Source of the DNA: JAOPZW01 sp963835295 | GTDB lineage: Bacteria > Actinomycetota > Thermoleophilia > Solirubrobacterales > Solirubrobacteraceae | NCBI GenBank assembly: GCA_963835295.1 | Contig: CAWIEX010000015.1 | Location: 62,001 to 126,000 of the forward strand | Length of the DNA stretch: 64,000 nucleotides | Reading direction: 5' to 3' | Part shown: piece after piece, positions 17,131-24,962 of the stretch | Numbering within the stretch: position 1 is the stretch's first letter | How the letters are laid out: the number at the start of each line of letters is the position of its first letter | The notes under the pieces: model-generated | Seen by the model: only the letters and a program-made list of their open reading frames with translations | Databases searched by the model: none | Told to the model about the DNA's origin: nothing | Position numbers and translations under genes: made by a program

Positions 17131-17805
17131 CTACGTCGACGATGTCGATGCTCTAGCAGCGTCGCCCTGTGTGAGCGGCCGCGTGGCGATTCCCAGCATG
17201 TGCGGCGCGCTGACGGGGCCGCCCTTGAACGGGAAGCGTCGGCAGCGCTCGATCGTGAAGCCGGCGGAGACGATCGCGGCCTGGGTGTCGCGGGCGGCGT
17301 GGCAGCCGCCGGCGAGGCGCGGGTAGATGTTCCAGTCGTCGGCGCGCTGCCAGATGGCGGCGGTGCGGGGGTTGTTGGGCCGCACGTGCTCGTAGAAGCG
17401 AAGCTGGCCACCCGGGCGCAGCACCCGGTGAAGCTCGGCGAGCGCGCTTGCCTGGTCAGGGACGCTGCAGAGCACGAGCGAGGCGACGGCGGCATCGAAG
17501 GTCTCGTCTGTGAACGGCAGCTGGTCGGCGACGGCGTCCACCGCGGTCACCGGGACCGGCGCGGCGCGCGCGGCCTGCTGTGCGCGCTCGCGCAGGTAGT
17601 CCTCGGGCTCGACGGCGACAACCTCGCTCACGGTGGCCGGGTAGTGAGGGAAGTTGAGGCCGTTTCCGGCGCCGAGCTCGACCACGCGGCCAGCGAGGCC
17701 GGCGAGCAGCTCGCGGCGGTGCGCGGCGACGCCACGTTCATCGGCACGCGGGCTGAGGCGCGCGTACAGGCGCGCGAAGATCGGGTGACGGACCTGATCG
17801 CTCAC
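17131..17805 (-). CDS. Class I SAM-dependent methyltransferase
   Basis: The 224-residue protein has SAM motif I VVELGAGNGLNFPHYP, VVAVEPEDYLRERA, and FDAAVASLVLCSVPDQ. Closest in look are UbiE/methyltransferase-11 proteins with the start HPIFARLYARLSPRADERG. GTG at 17805 overlaps the stop of the YHS-ATPase gene (GTGA), so it is the last gene of the minus-strand unit that begins upstream with the two FtsX-like permeases. Its role in a metal-linked ABC operon is unclear; methylation of a metalloid or lipid is possible. Confidence 0.78.
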   Translation of the reverse strand: MSDQVRHPIFARLYARLSPRADERGVAAHRRELLAGLAGRVVELGAGNGLNFPHYPATVSEVVAVEPEDYLRERAQQAARAAPVPVTAVDAVADQLPFTDETFDAAVASLVLCSVPDQASALAELHRVLRPGGQLRFYEHVRPNNPRTAAIWQRADDWNIYPRLAGGCHAARDTQAAIVSAGFTIERCRRFPFKGGPVSAPHMLGIATRPLTQGDAARASTSST

Positions 17806-18656
17806 GGTGTCTCCCCGGGACGATAGGCATCTGGTGCGGCGAGCTTGTGTGCGAACTCGTTCTGGCAGCCTTGGCAGCAGAACCAGTAGGTCTCGCCGTC
17901 GGCCTCGAGCGAGTTGCGCGCGTCGGCGCGTTCGAGCGACATGCCGCATACGGGGTCGATGACGAGCTCGTCCTCGCGTGAGAAGCGGCCGTCCTCGAGC
18001 CAGAGCACGCGGTCGGCGATGTCCTTGACGCGCTGGTCGTGGCTGACGATGACGACGCTGCGTCCTTCGTCCTTGGCGATCCGGCGCAGCTCGCGCATGA
18101 CCTCGCGCCCGTGGTGGGAGTCGAGGTTGGCGGTCGGCTCGTCGGCGAGGATCAGCGCGGGCTCGTTCGCGAGAGCGCGGGCGATGGCGACGCGTTGCTT
18201 CTCGCCGCCGGAGAGCTGCTCGGGGAGGAAGCTGACGCGTTCGGTCAGTCCGAGGCGCTCGAGCAGCTGGTGGGCGCGCTCGTGCGCGGCGGCGCCGTGG
18301 ACGCCGGCGATGTTGAGCGCGATCTCGACGTTCTCGCGTGCGGTGAGCGAGGGCATCAGGTTGAAGTCCTGGAAGATGAAGCCGAAGTTGTGTGCGCGCA
18401 GGCCGGGGAGCTGGGACTCCGAGAGCGTGGTGAGCTCGTGCCCGTCGACGGCGATCGTCCCGTCCGTGGGGCGCAGGAGGCCGCCGAGCATGGTCAGCAA
18501 CGTGGTCTTGCCGCTGCCGGACGGTCCCATGATGAGCACGATCTCGCCCGCGCGGACTGCCAGGTCCAGGTCGTGCACGGCGTCGACGGCCGCGGCGCCG
18601 TCGCCGAAGCGGCGGGAGAGGCCTTGGGCCTCGAGGACGATGTCAGGGGCGGTCAT
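17802..18656 (-). CDS. MacB/LolD-type ABC ATPase fused to a C-terminal YHS domain
   Basis: Residues 1-225 form an ABC ATPase: Walker A MGPSGSGKTTLLTMLGG, Q-loop FIFQDFNLMPSLTARENVE, signature LSGGEKQRVAIARAL, Walker B ALILADEPTANLDS. Residues about 230-275 form a YHS domain, VIDPVCGMSLERADARNS followed by GETYWFCCQGCQNEF, with Cys residues in the positions that bind copper or other soft metals in P-type ATPases and amine-oxidising enzymes. LolD/MacB ATPases normally end before this, so the fusion is unusual and ties ATP use to metal sensing. The gene lies directly downstream of two FtsX-like permeases that would be its membrane partners. Confidence 0.85.
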   Translation of the reverse strand: MTAPDIVLEAQGLSRRFGDGAAAVDAVHDLDLAVRAGEIVLIMGPSGSGKTTLLTMLGGLLRPTDGTIAVDGHELTTLSESQLPGLRAHNFGFIFQDFNLMPSLTARENVEIALNIAGVHGAAAHERAHQLLERLGLTERVSFLPEQLSGGEKQRVAIARALANEPALILADEPTANLDSHHGREVMRELRRIAKDEGRSVVIVSHDQRVKDIADRVLWLEDGRFSREDELVIDPVCGMSLERADARNSLEADGETYWFCCQGCQNEFAHKLAAPDAYRPGETP

Positions 18657-18664
18657 GGCTTCTC

Positions 18665-19774
18665 CTAGGTCCGGTAGACCGCGGCCGGCTCGGTCTTGGC
18701 CAGTCGCTGGGCCGGGAAGAGGGACGCGAACAGCCCGATCACGAGCGTGATCGCGGCGGCCTCGGCGAGGTCGCTTGCGGTGAGCAGCACCGTCACCTGC
18801 GGGGCCAGGGCGGAGACGAGCAGGGCGACGACCCCGAGCAGTGCGAGGCCGACGATCAGCCCCAGGCCGACGATCGCGAGTGCCTGGCGCAGGACGATCA
18901 GGTACAGCGCGGGGGTCTCGAGGCCGATGGCGCGCAGCACCGCGTATTCGCGCACGCGCACTGCGGTTGCCGTGTAGAGGCTCAGTCCGGCGACCGCGAC
19001 GCCGATGACGAAGCCCACCAGGGTCAGGCCGGCGATCAGGCTCGTGCTCATGTCGCCGACGGTGTGGCGTTCGGCTCCGGCGAACTGCGCGCGTGTCTGG
19101 ACGGTCGTGCCCGGCAGCGCAGCCTGCAGAGCGCTTGCGAGCTGTGTCGGCGAGGCCCCTGGGCGGGCGCGGGCGAGCAGGTAGCTGGCCGAGCGCGTCG
19201 CGCCCGCGGCGTGCGCGAAGGTGGCGTAGTCCAGGAACGAGACCGAGCTGACGATGCTCGTGGTGCCGGCCATGAGGCCGGCGACGCGAAGACGGCGCCC
19301 CGCGATCGTGATGCGGTCGCCGAGCCCGACGCCGAGCCGCGTCGCGATCCGGCGGTCGAGGACGACGCCGCCGGGCGGTGGCTTGCGGGCGCCTTGCACC
19401 TTGCCCCACGGGCCGCCGCCCGCGGTGTAGCCGATCAGGTACGTGTAGGCCTGACCCCTGCGCGTCTCGAGCACCACGCTGCGATAGAGGATCGGTGCCA
19501 CGCTCGCGACCTCGGGCACGCGCCGTGCCCGCTGCACTGTCGTGAGCGGCAGCGACGAGTTGGACATGTGCATCGTCGTGACGCCTCGCTGGGAGACGAT
19601 CGCGTCGGCGCCCGAGTGGTCGATGTAGGCGGTCACCTGGCGCGTGACGCCCGCGAACACGGCGTTCAGGACGAGCACGAGCAGCAAGGCAAACCCGACG
19701 CCGCCGACGCTCATCACGAAGCGTGCACGCTGGCCGGTGAGGTTGCGCCGGGCGATCGGGACCGAGCGGCTCAT
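18665..19774 (-). CDS. FtsX-like ABC transporter permease (second of pair)
   Basis: The 369-residue protein has the MacB/FtsX topology: one N-terminal helix (VGGVGFALLLVLVLNAVFA), a periplasm-facing domain of about 200 residues, then three C-terminal helices with the conserved REYAVLRAIGLE segment. It probably forms a heterodimer with the permease encoded just upstream, powered by the YHS-fused ATPase. The ATG overlaps the upstream stop (ATGA). Such complexes extract or export lipoproteins, peptides or metal-loaded carriers; the neighbourhood suggests metal. Confidence 0.83.
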   Translation of the reverse strand: MSRSVPIARRNLTGQRARFVMSVGGVGFALLLVLVLNAVFAGVTRQVTAYIDHSGADAIVSQRGVTTMHMSNSSLPLTTVQRARRVPEVASVAPILYRSVVLETRRGQAYTYLIGYTAGGGPWGKVQGARKPPPGGVVLDRRIATRLGVGLGDRITIAGRRLRVAGLMAGTTSIVSSVSFLDYATFAHAAGATRSASYLLARARPGASPTQLASALQAALPGTTVQTRAQFAGAERHTVGDMSTSLIAGLTLVGFVIGVAVAGLSLYTATAVRVREYAVLRAIGLETPALYLIVLRQALAIVGLGLIVGLALLGVVALLVSALAPQVTVLLTASDLAEAAAITLVIGLFASLFPAQRLAKTEPAAVYRT

Positions 19775-20895
19775 CTGCGGAACACCTCCGCGGGGTCGAG
19801 GCGCGCGACGATCCGCGCCGGCGCCCATGCGCCCGCGAGCGCCATCGCGATGGCCGCCACCAGGATCACCGCGACGTGCGCGGGCTTGAACACGAACAGG
19901 TACTTGGGATCGAGCGCGGTCATCGCGCTCGCGGCCGCGCGTTCCAACACGAAGCCCGCCCCGACGCCTGCGGCGGCGATGGCCAGGGCCTGCGTGCTCA
20001 CGAGGCGGTAGAGCCGCCGCGACGAGCCGCCGATCGCCTTGAGCATCCCGAACTCGGGCCGGCGCTCGGTGACGAAGCCGAAGACCGAGAGGCCGATCAC
20101 CAAGGCACCGACGCCGAGCCCCACGAGGACCATCACGAGCAGCAGCGCATTGAACGCGCTCGTCATCAGCTCGCGGTCGTTCGCGGCGACCTGCTCGCGC
20201 GTCAGGACGGCGAGGCCCGGCAGCCTCGTCCGCAGGCGTGCCGCGAGCGCGGACGGCGAGGCCGGCCCGCGCACGACGACGTAGCTCGCGACGTCTCCGC
20301 GATCGTTGAGCGCGTTCGCCTCGGAGCGCGTCGTGAACAGCAACGGGGTCATCCACGCCGAGGTCTTGTCGGTGATGCCGACGACGCGCAGCGGCTGTCC
20401 GCGTACCGCGAACCGGTCGCCGATGGCGATCCCGTGCTGCCGGGCGAGGACACGGTCGACCGCGATCTCGCCGAGCCCCGCGGGCCGGCGACCGCCGCGC
20501 ATCTGCCATGGACCGCCGAGGCGGCCGGGCTCGAAGCCGATCACGAGCGTCGCCGTCTTGCGGCCGTGCAGCGTAAGCACCTCGAGGCTCGCCGTCATCG
20601 GCGCCGCCTGCGCGCCGGGGACGAGCCGCTCGATGCGCGCTGCGAGGCTCGCCGGCACCACCGAGTCGGTCACCATGAGGTCGCGCGCCCCCGCTGCGCC
20701 GACGTACACCTGGGCGCCCGAGTGATCCTCGTAGCGCGTCACCTGCTTGGCGATCCCGGCCCGCAGGCCGAGCAGCAGCCCGACGAGCGCGACGGAGAGC
20801 GCGACACCGATTACGGCGAGCACGAGCTTGCCGCGCTCGGCACCGAGCTGGCGGCGGGCCAGGGGCACGGATCGCTCGGGGGCGCGCGCGGCCAT
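19771..20895 (-). CDS. FtsX-like ABC transporter permease (first of pair)
   Basis: The 374-residue protein shares the layout of its neighbour: helix LVLAVIGVALSVALVGLLLG, a large extracytoplasmic domain, and C-terminal helices around FGFVTERRPEFGMLKAIGGS. It ends DPAEVFRR, the usual FtsX tail. The two permeases are paralogous, so a heterodimeric exporter is likely. It follows the csoR remnant by 3 bases and would be transcribed from the CsoR-type promoter at about 21005. That places the whole exporter under probable copper control, if the lost repressor is supplied from elsewhere. Confidence 0.83.
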   Translation of the reverse strand: MAARAPERSVPLARRQLGAERGKLVLAVIGVALSVALVGLLLGLRAGIAKQVTRYEDHSGAQVYVGAAGARDLMVTDSVVPASLAARIERLVPGAQAAPMTASLEVLTLHGRKTATLVIGFEPGRLGGPWQMRGGRRPAGLGEIAVDRVLARQHGIAIGDRFAVRGQPLRVVGITDKTSAWMTPLLFTTRSEANALNDRGDVASYVVVRGPASPSALAARLRTRLPGLAVLTREQVAANDRELMTSAFNALLLVMVLVGLGVGALVIGLSVFGFVTERRPEFGMLKAIGGSSRRLYRLVSTQALAIAAAGVGAGFVLERAAASAMTALDPKYLFVFKPAHVAVILVAAIAMALAGAWAPARIVARLDPAEVFRR

Positions 20896-20898
20896 GGC

Positions 20899-20991
20899 CT
20901 ACTCCACGAGGACCTTCCCGCGCAGCGCGCGACCCAGCAACTGCTTCTTGCTGGCCGTGTAGCCCCGAGGAGATGTCTGGGCTGTGCTCAC
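20899..20991 (-). pseudogene. csoR: CsoR-family repressor remnant (30 residues)
   Basis: From GTG 20991 the frame reads MSTAQTSPRGYTASKKQLLG, then RALRGKVLVE and stop. The stretch GYTASKKQLLGR is the start of the DUF156/CsoR fold, in which it continues RLRRIEGQVRGI and carries Cys and His ligands further on. Here everything after the first helix is missing, including all metal ligands, and the last 9 residues do not fit the family. The gene therefore looks like a CsoR cut down by an internal deletion. Its promoter still carries the CsoR-type operator at 21005-21023. Confidence 0.65.
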
Positions 20992-21004
20992 GAAGCGACC
21001 CTAC

Positions 21005-21023
21005 AATACCCCGTGGGGGTATT
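21005..21023. promoter_or_regulatory. CsoR-type operator upstream of the ABC/csoR unit
   Basis: Arms AATACCCC and GGGGTATT around the centre GTG, an 8-bp perfect inverted repeat. G/C-tract palindromes ending in TA are the known binding sites of CsoR-type copper repressors. On the minus strand it overlaps TATTGT, a likely -10 box for the leftward unit. Confidence 0.7.
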
Positions 21024-21089
21024 ACGCGGTACAAGCCCGCGGATCCGCTCCGAGATCTCTACGGAGTCTCGGGGAGTGCAGACACGGTC

Positions 21090-21117
21090 TTGACATACCC
21101 CTAGGGGGTACTAGGAT
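21090..21117 (+). promoter_or_regulatory. Promoter with embedded CsoR-type operator for the P-type ATPase
   Basis: TTGACA at 21090-21095, 16-base spacer, TAGGAT at 21112-21117, and the ATG 6 bases later. The spacer is almost entirely a palindrome, TACCCC-TAG-GGGGTA (21096-21110), so a bound CsoR-type repressor would block RNA polymerase. This is the best -35/-10 pair in the window. Confidence 0.82.
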
Positions 21118-21123
21118 GAGCCC

Positions 21124-23529
21124 ATGAGCGCGACCGTCACTCCGGATCCTCACACGGTGGTCCTGCACGTCGGCGGCCTGCACTACGCGACGGAGAAGGC
21201 GGTCGTCGAGCAGGTCCTCGCCCACCGCCCGGGCGTCATCGCCGTCGACGCCAATCCCGTCGCGCAGACCGCGACGGTCGGGTTCGACCCGGCCGCGACG
21301 TCGGTCGACGAGCTGCGTCGCTGGATCGAGGACTGCGGCTACCACTGCGCCGGTCAGTCGACCCCCGGCCACGTCTGCGACCCGTTGGTCGAGCCCGACC
21401 ACGGGCCGCACGACCACGCGGCGGTCGAGCGGGCCGACAGCGCCCATGGCCACGGCCACGGCGGCCACGCCGGGATGTCGATGGAGGCGATGGCGCGCGA
21501 CATGCGCAACCGCTTCCTGGTCGCGCTGCTGTTCACCGTTCCCATCGTCGCCTCGTCGACGGTCGGCACGAAGCTGCTGGGCACGGAGCTCGCGACGCCG
21601 CTGGGCATCGATCGCGACGTCTGGCTGCTCCTGCTGAGCCTCCCCGTCGTCCTCTGGGCGTCGTCGATCTTCTTCACCGGCGCGCTCGTGGCGCTGAGGG
21701 CGAGGACGCTCGACATGATGGTCCTCGTCGCGGTGGCCATCGGCGTCGGCTGGCTCTACTCGGTCGCCGCGACGTTCTTCATCGAGGGCGACGTGTTCTA
21801 CGAGGCCGCGGGCATGCTCGCCACCTTCGTGCTGCTCGGCCACTGGTTCGAGATGCGCGCCCGCGGCGGTGCCAACGACGCCATCCGCGCCCTGCTCGAC
21901 CTGGCACCCCCCAAGGCCATCGTGCTGCGCGAGGGCGAGCCCGTCGAGGTCCCGACCGCCGAGGTGCAGGTGGCGGACCGGCTCCTCGTCCGCCCCGGTG
22001 CGAAGGTGCCCGTCGACGCCGTCGTCGAGGAGGGCTCCAGCCAGGTCGACGAGTCCACCGTGACCGGCGAGAGCCTGCCCGTCCACAAGACCGCCGGCGA
22101 CCAGCTCATCGGCGCCACGATCAACAAGAACGGCACTCTGCGCGCCCGCGCGACCGCCGTCGGATCGGACACAGCACTCGCGCAGATCGTCAAGCTCGTC
22201 CAGGAGGCCCAGAACTCCAAGGCACCCGGCCAGCGCCTCGCCGACCGCGCCGCCTTCTGGCTCGTCCTCGTCGCCCTCGTCGGCGGCGTGCTGACCTTCA
22301 GCGTCTGGTCCTTCGTCGTCGGCCGCGACGTCCAGGAGGCGCTGCTGTTCGCCATCACCGTCGTCGTCATCACCTGCCCGGACGCGCTCGGGCTGGCCAC
22401 CCCGACGGCGATCATGGTCGGCACCGGGCTGGGCGCCAGGCGCGGCATCCTCGTCAAGCACGCGATGGCGCTCGAGCACGCGGCCGCACTGGACACGGTC
22501 GTGTTCGACAAGACCGGCACCCTGACGCGCGGCGAGCCCGAGGTCGTCGCGATCGCGACCGCCGGCGGCGTCGACGAGAACGAGGTCCTGCGCCTGGTCG
22601 CGGCCGCCGAGGGCGACAGCGAGCACCCACTGGCCGAGGCCATCGTCAAGGCCGCGTCCACGCGCGGGCTGCGCGTGCCGCGCACCGAGGCCTTCGAGGC
22701 CGTGCCCGGCCACGGGCTACTCGCCAGCGTCGACGGTCATCGGCTGGCCGTGGGCAACGCCCGTCTCTTGGAGCGCGAAGGCATCTCACGTGACGGCCTG
22801 GCCGCCCGCTCGGACGAGCTGGCCGGTCACGGCCGCACGAGCGTGCAGGTGGCGATCGACGGCGAGGCTGCGGCCGTCATCGCCATTGCCGACGCCCCGC
22901 GCGAGACCGCCGCCGCGGCCATCAGCGCGCTGGGCGAACTCGGCATTGCACCGGTCATGCTCTCCGGCGACAGCGCGGCGACCGCCCAGCGCGTCGCCGC
23001 CGAGCTCGGCATCGACGAGGTCATCGCCGAGGTCCTGCCCGCCGACAAGGCCGCCAAGATCGCCGAGCTCCAATCGGGCCCACCCACCCGCAAGGTCGCG
23101 ATGGTCGGCGACGGAGTCAACGACGCGCCCGCGCTCGCGCAAGCCGACGTCGGCATCGCCATCGGCACCGGCACCGACGTCGCAGTCGAGACCGCCGATG
23201 TCGTGCTCATGCGCTCAGACCCGCTCGACGTCGCCACCGCCGTCGCCATCAGCCGCGGCACGGTCCGCAAGATGCACCAGAACCTCTGGTGGGCGGTCGG
23301 CTACAACAGCCTCGCGCTTCCTGTCGCCGCCGGGGTCTTCGAGCCGCTCGGCTTCGTGCTGCGCCCCGAGGTCGGCGCCATCTCCATGGCCGGCTCGAGC
23401 ATCATCGTGGCCCTCAACGCCGTCGCCCTGAAGCGGCTGCGCCTGCCGGACAGCGCAGGGCGAGCGCAGTCACCGCCCGCGGTGGGCGCGCCCGCCGGTC
23501 ATGGCCAACACGCTCCGGGAGGTGCGTGA
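21124..23529 (+). CDS. P1B-type heavy-metal ATPase with CPD motif
   Basis: This 801-residue pump should export a soft metal ion, probably copper. Domains: a degenerate HMA-like domain (about 10-75) in which the usual CxxC is replaced (GGLHYATEKAV), a His/Met-rich linker (about 88-120), TGES near 313, the ion-site motif TCPDALGLATP near 417, phosphorylation site VVFDKTGTLTRGE near 461, SEHPLAEA near 498 and the hinge GDGVNDAPALAQAD near 660. The final helices keep YNS and MAGSS, as in copper pumps. The second Cys of the canonical CPC is Asp, so metal coordination must differ. It is controlled by a CsoR-type operator and divergent from the ABC/YHS exporter. Confidence 0.88.
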   Translation: MSATVTPDPHTVVLHVGGLHYATEKAVVEQVLAHRPGVIAVDANPVAQTATVGFDPAATSVDELRRWIEDCGYHCAGQSTPGHVCDPLVEPDHGPHDHAAVERADSAHGHGHGGHAGMSMEAMARDMRNRFLVALLFTVPIVASSTVGTKLLGTELATPLGIDRDVWLLLLSLPVVLWASSIFFTGALVALRARTLDMMVLVAVAIGVGWLYSVAATFFIEGDVFYEAAGMLATFVLLGHWFEMRARGGANDAIRALLDLAPPKAIVLREGEPVEVPTAEVQVADRLLVRPGAKVPVDAVVEEGSSQVDESTVTGESLPVHKTAGDQLIGATINKNGTLRARATAVGSDTALAQIVKLVQEAQNSKAPGQRLADRAAFWLVLVALVGGVLTFSVWSFVVGRDVQEALLFAITVVVITCPDALGLATPTAIMVGTGLGARRGILVKHAMALEHAAALDTVVFDKTGTLTRGEPEVVAIATAGGVDENEVLRLVAAAEGDSEHPLAEAIVKAASTRGLRVPRTEAFEAVPGHGLLASVDGHRLAVGNARLLEREGISRDGLAARSDELAGHGRTSVQVAIDGEAAAVIAIADAPRETAAAAISALGELGIAPVMLSGDSAATAQRVAAELGIDEVIAEVLPADKAAKIAELQSGPPTRKVAMVGDGVNDAPALAQADVGIAIGTGTDVAVETADVVLMRSDPLDVATAVAISRGTVRKMHQNLWWAVGYNSLALPVAAGVFEPLGFVLRPEVGAISMAGSSIIVALNAVALKRLRLPDSAGRAQSPPAVGAPAGHGQHAPGGA

Positions 23530-23578
23530 CTCGACGGGCTCGCGGACGCTGCGCAGCGGCTGGCGGGACGGCGCGCCG

Positions 23579-24226
23579 CTACGTCGCCGCGGGCGTGGAC
23601 GGCGGCCGCGGCCGCCAGGGCCGGCGCACCGCGAGGAAAGCCACGAGCCCGGCCAGCAGCACTGCCCCAAAGACGACCGCCAGGATGCCACCGACGCTCC
23701 AGCCGTGATGCCCGTTGTTCATCATCGCGGTGCCGAGCCATGAGCGCTGGACGCCGCGCCATTGCGCACGGTTCATGTGCTGCCAGTTGCCATTGCGCAT
23801 CCAGCTGAGGTCGCCGGAGCTCATCATCGCGGCCCCGCCGACGCCCGCAGCCATACCGCCGCCGCCCATCACGGCGCCGCCCATCATGCCGCCGGCTCCT
23901 GCGCCCGCGACGCCGCAGTCCGCATACCTGCGGCCCATGAGCTGGTGCATGCGCTCCTCGGCAGACGTGCCCATCATCGACGCCATGCGCTGGTTCATCG
24001 CCGCATGCGCGGCACGCGAGCCGACCATGCGCTCCATGACGTACTCGCCGAGGTGCTCGAAGTCGGTGTCCGACAGCTTCGAGCAACTGGTGGAGTGAGC
24101 CTGAAGCTGCCTCGCGATGGCCCCGCCGGCGGCCACTTCATCGCCCAGCGCGGCGAAGGCCGGCGTGACGGCCCCGGCCAGCAGGGCCGCTGCGACGGTG
24201 AGGACCAGGGACACGCGGGCGAACAT
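23579..24226 (-). CDS. Met/Gly-rich secreted, membrane-anchored protein
   Basis: The 215-residue protein has a signal peptide (MFARVSLVLTVAAALLAGAV, cleavage near AFA-AL), a helical part with two Cys (CSKLSDTDFEHLGEYVMERM and RRYADCG) and a Met/Gly-rich middle (GGMMGGAVMGGGGMAAG). A C-terminal membrane helix (VGGILAVVFGAVLLAGLVAF) precedes a basic tail. Met-rich extracytoplasmic segments often bind Cu(I) or Ag(I). It converges on the metal ATPase, which fits a metal-handling role, but I do not recognise a named family. TAGCGT 6 bases before the ATG suggests leaderless transcription. Confidence 0.72.
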   Translation of the reverse strand: MFARVSLVLTVAAALLAGAVTPAFAALGDEVAAGGAIARQLQAHSTSCSKLSDTDFEHLGEYVMERMVGSRAAHAAMNQRMASMMGTSAEERMHQLMGRRYADCGVAGAGAGGMMGGAVMGGGGMAAGVGGAAMMSSGDLSWMRNGNWQHMNRAQWRGVQRSWLGTAMMNNGHHGWSVGGILAVVFGAVLLAGLVAFLAVRRPWRPRPPSTPAAT

Positions 24227-24232
24227 CCTTCG

Positions 24233-24238
24233 ACGCTA
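24233..24238 (-). promoter_or_regulatory. -10 box TAGCGT of a likely leaderless transcript
   Basis: On the minus strand TAGCGT is followed by CGAAGG and the ATG at 24226. Confidence 0.5.
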
Positions 24239-24330
24239 CGCCCAGGCCCCACGGTGCACATCGGGGCACCGCCGAAGGATCCCGGGGAGGACTACGTAGC
24301 GTGTAGCAGGAGCGGTCCGCCGCGCCCGGT

Positions 24331-24828
24331 CTACGAGACGCTGGCTGCGCCGTCGAGCACCGCACGGACGTCGTCCTTGGCGACGGCGGCGACGTGCACC
24401 AGGACGAGCACGCGCCCGGCGTGGAGGGCGTCGACGTCGGCCTCGGCGGCGGCGTCGTCGAGGCCGGCCTCCATGAGCAGCTTCTTGAGCTCGCGCCGCC
24501 CGGTGACCCGTGCGCGCTCCTCGCCCTCGTGCTGGGTGACGACGACGTCGCGTTCGGTGTTGGCGAAGCTGCCCTCGGCCGCGGCGTCCGACGCCGCGTA
24601 GCTCCCGCGCACGGCGCTGCGCTGAGGTCCGTCGCCGGCGAAGGCGCCGACCTGGTCCTCGGGAGCGACCGAGCCGCTGAAGCGTCCGCGGGCCTCGCGG
24701 CGCGCGTCGTGGATCTCGGCGCCCATGAGCAGGCGCACGTCGTCGCCCGGAACGCCGGCGGCGAGGAGGTCGGCGACGGCGCGCTCGGCGTCCGCCGTGG
24801 TGTCATAGGCCTTGCAGAGAGCAGTCAT
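24331..24828 (-). CDS. General-stress-protein-like small protein
   Basis: The 165-residue protein begins MTALCKAYDTTADAERAVAD LLAAGVP, like general-stress 17M / YflT-type domains (a ferredoxin-like fold), and ends with a second similar module (KKLLMEAGLDDAAAEADVDA). There are no membrane helices or catalytic motifs. The ATG overlaps the stop of a truncated GNAT-like ORF. A GTAAC-N15-GGGAC motif ends 9 bases upstream of the ATG, matching the promoters of four other genes nearby, so it probably belongs to the same stress regulon. Biochemical role unknown. Confidence 0.65.
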   Translation of the reverse strand: MTALCKAYDTTADAERAVADLLAAGVPGDDVRLLMGAEIHDARREARGRFSGSVAPEDQVGAFAGDGPQRSAVRGSYAASDAAAEGSFANTERDVVVTQHEGEERARVTGRRELKKLLMEAGLDDAAAEADVDALHAGRVLVLVHVAAVAKDDVRAVLDGAASVS

Positions 24829-24962
24829 GGCGCCACAGTCCCGCGGCCCGCGCCGGCGTTACGCAGCGCGGCTCCGGCGGAGCCGCGGGCGTACTGCGCC
24901 CATGAGGCGAGCAGCGTCTTGGAGCCGCGGATGTACAGCTCGTCGTCGGTCGCGCGTGTCAT
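24825..24962 (-). pseudogene. Truncated GNAT-acetyltransferase-like ORF (45 residues)
   Basis: ATG 24962 gives MTRATDDELYIRGSKTLLAS WAQYARGSAGAAL and then an unrelated tail to the TGA at 24825. The first 33 residues look like the start of an actinobacterial GNAT-type protein, where they are followed by a beta-strand core of about 200 residues. That core is missing. Both ends overlap neighbours by 4 bases (ATGA at each end), so the reading frame still couples the epimerase and the stress protein. This is one of several genes here reduced by deletion. Confidence 0.5.
24838..24862 (-). promoter_or_regulatory. GTAAC-N15-GGGAC promoter motif
   Basis: On the minus strand GTAAC (24862-24858) and GGGAC (24842-24838) are 15 bases apart, and 9 bases separate the second element from the ATG at 24828. 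The same layout occurs at 25946-25970 and 30711-30735. Confidence 0.5.
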
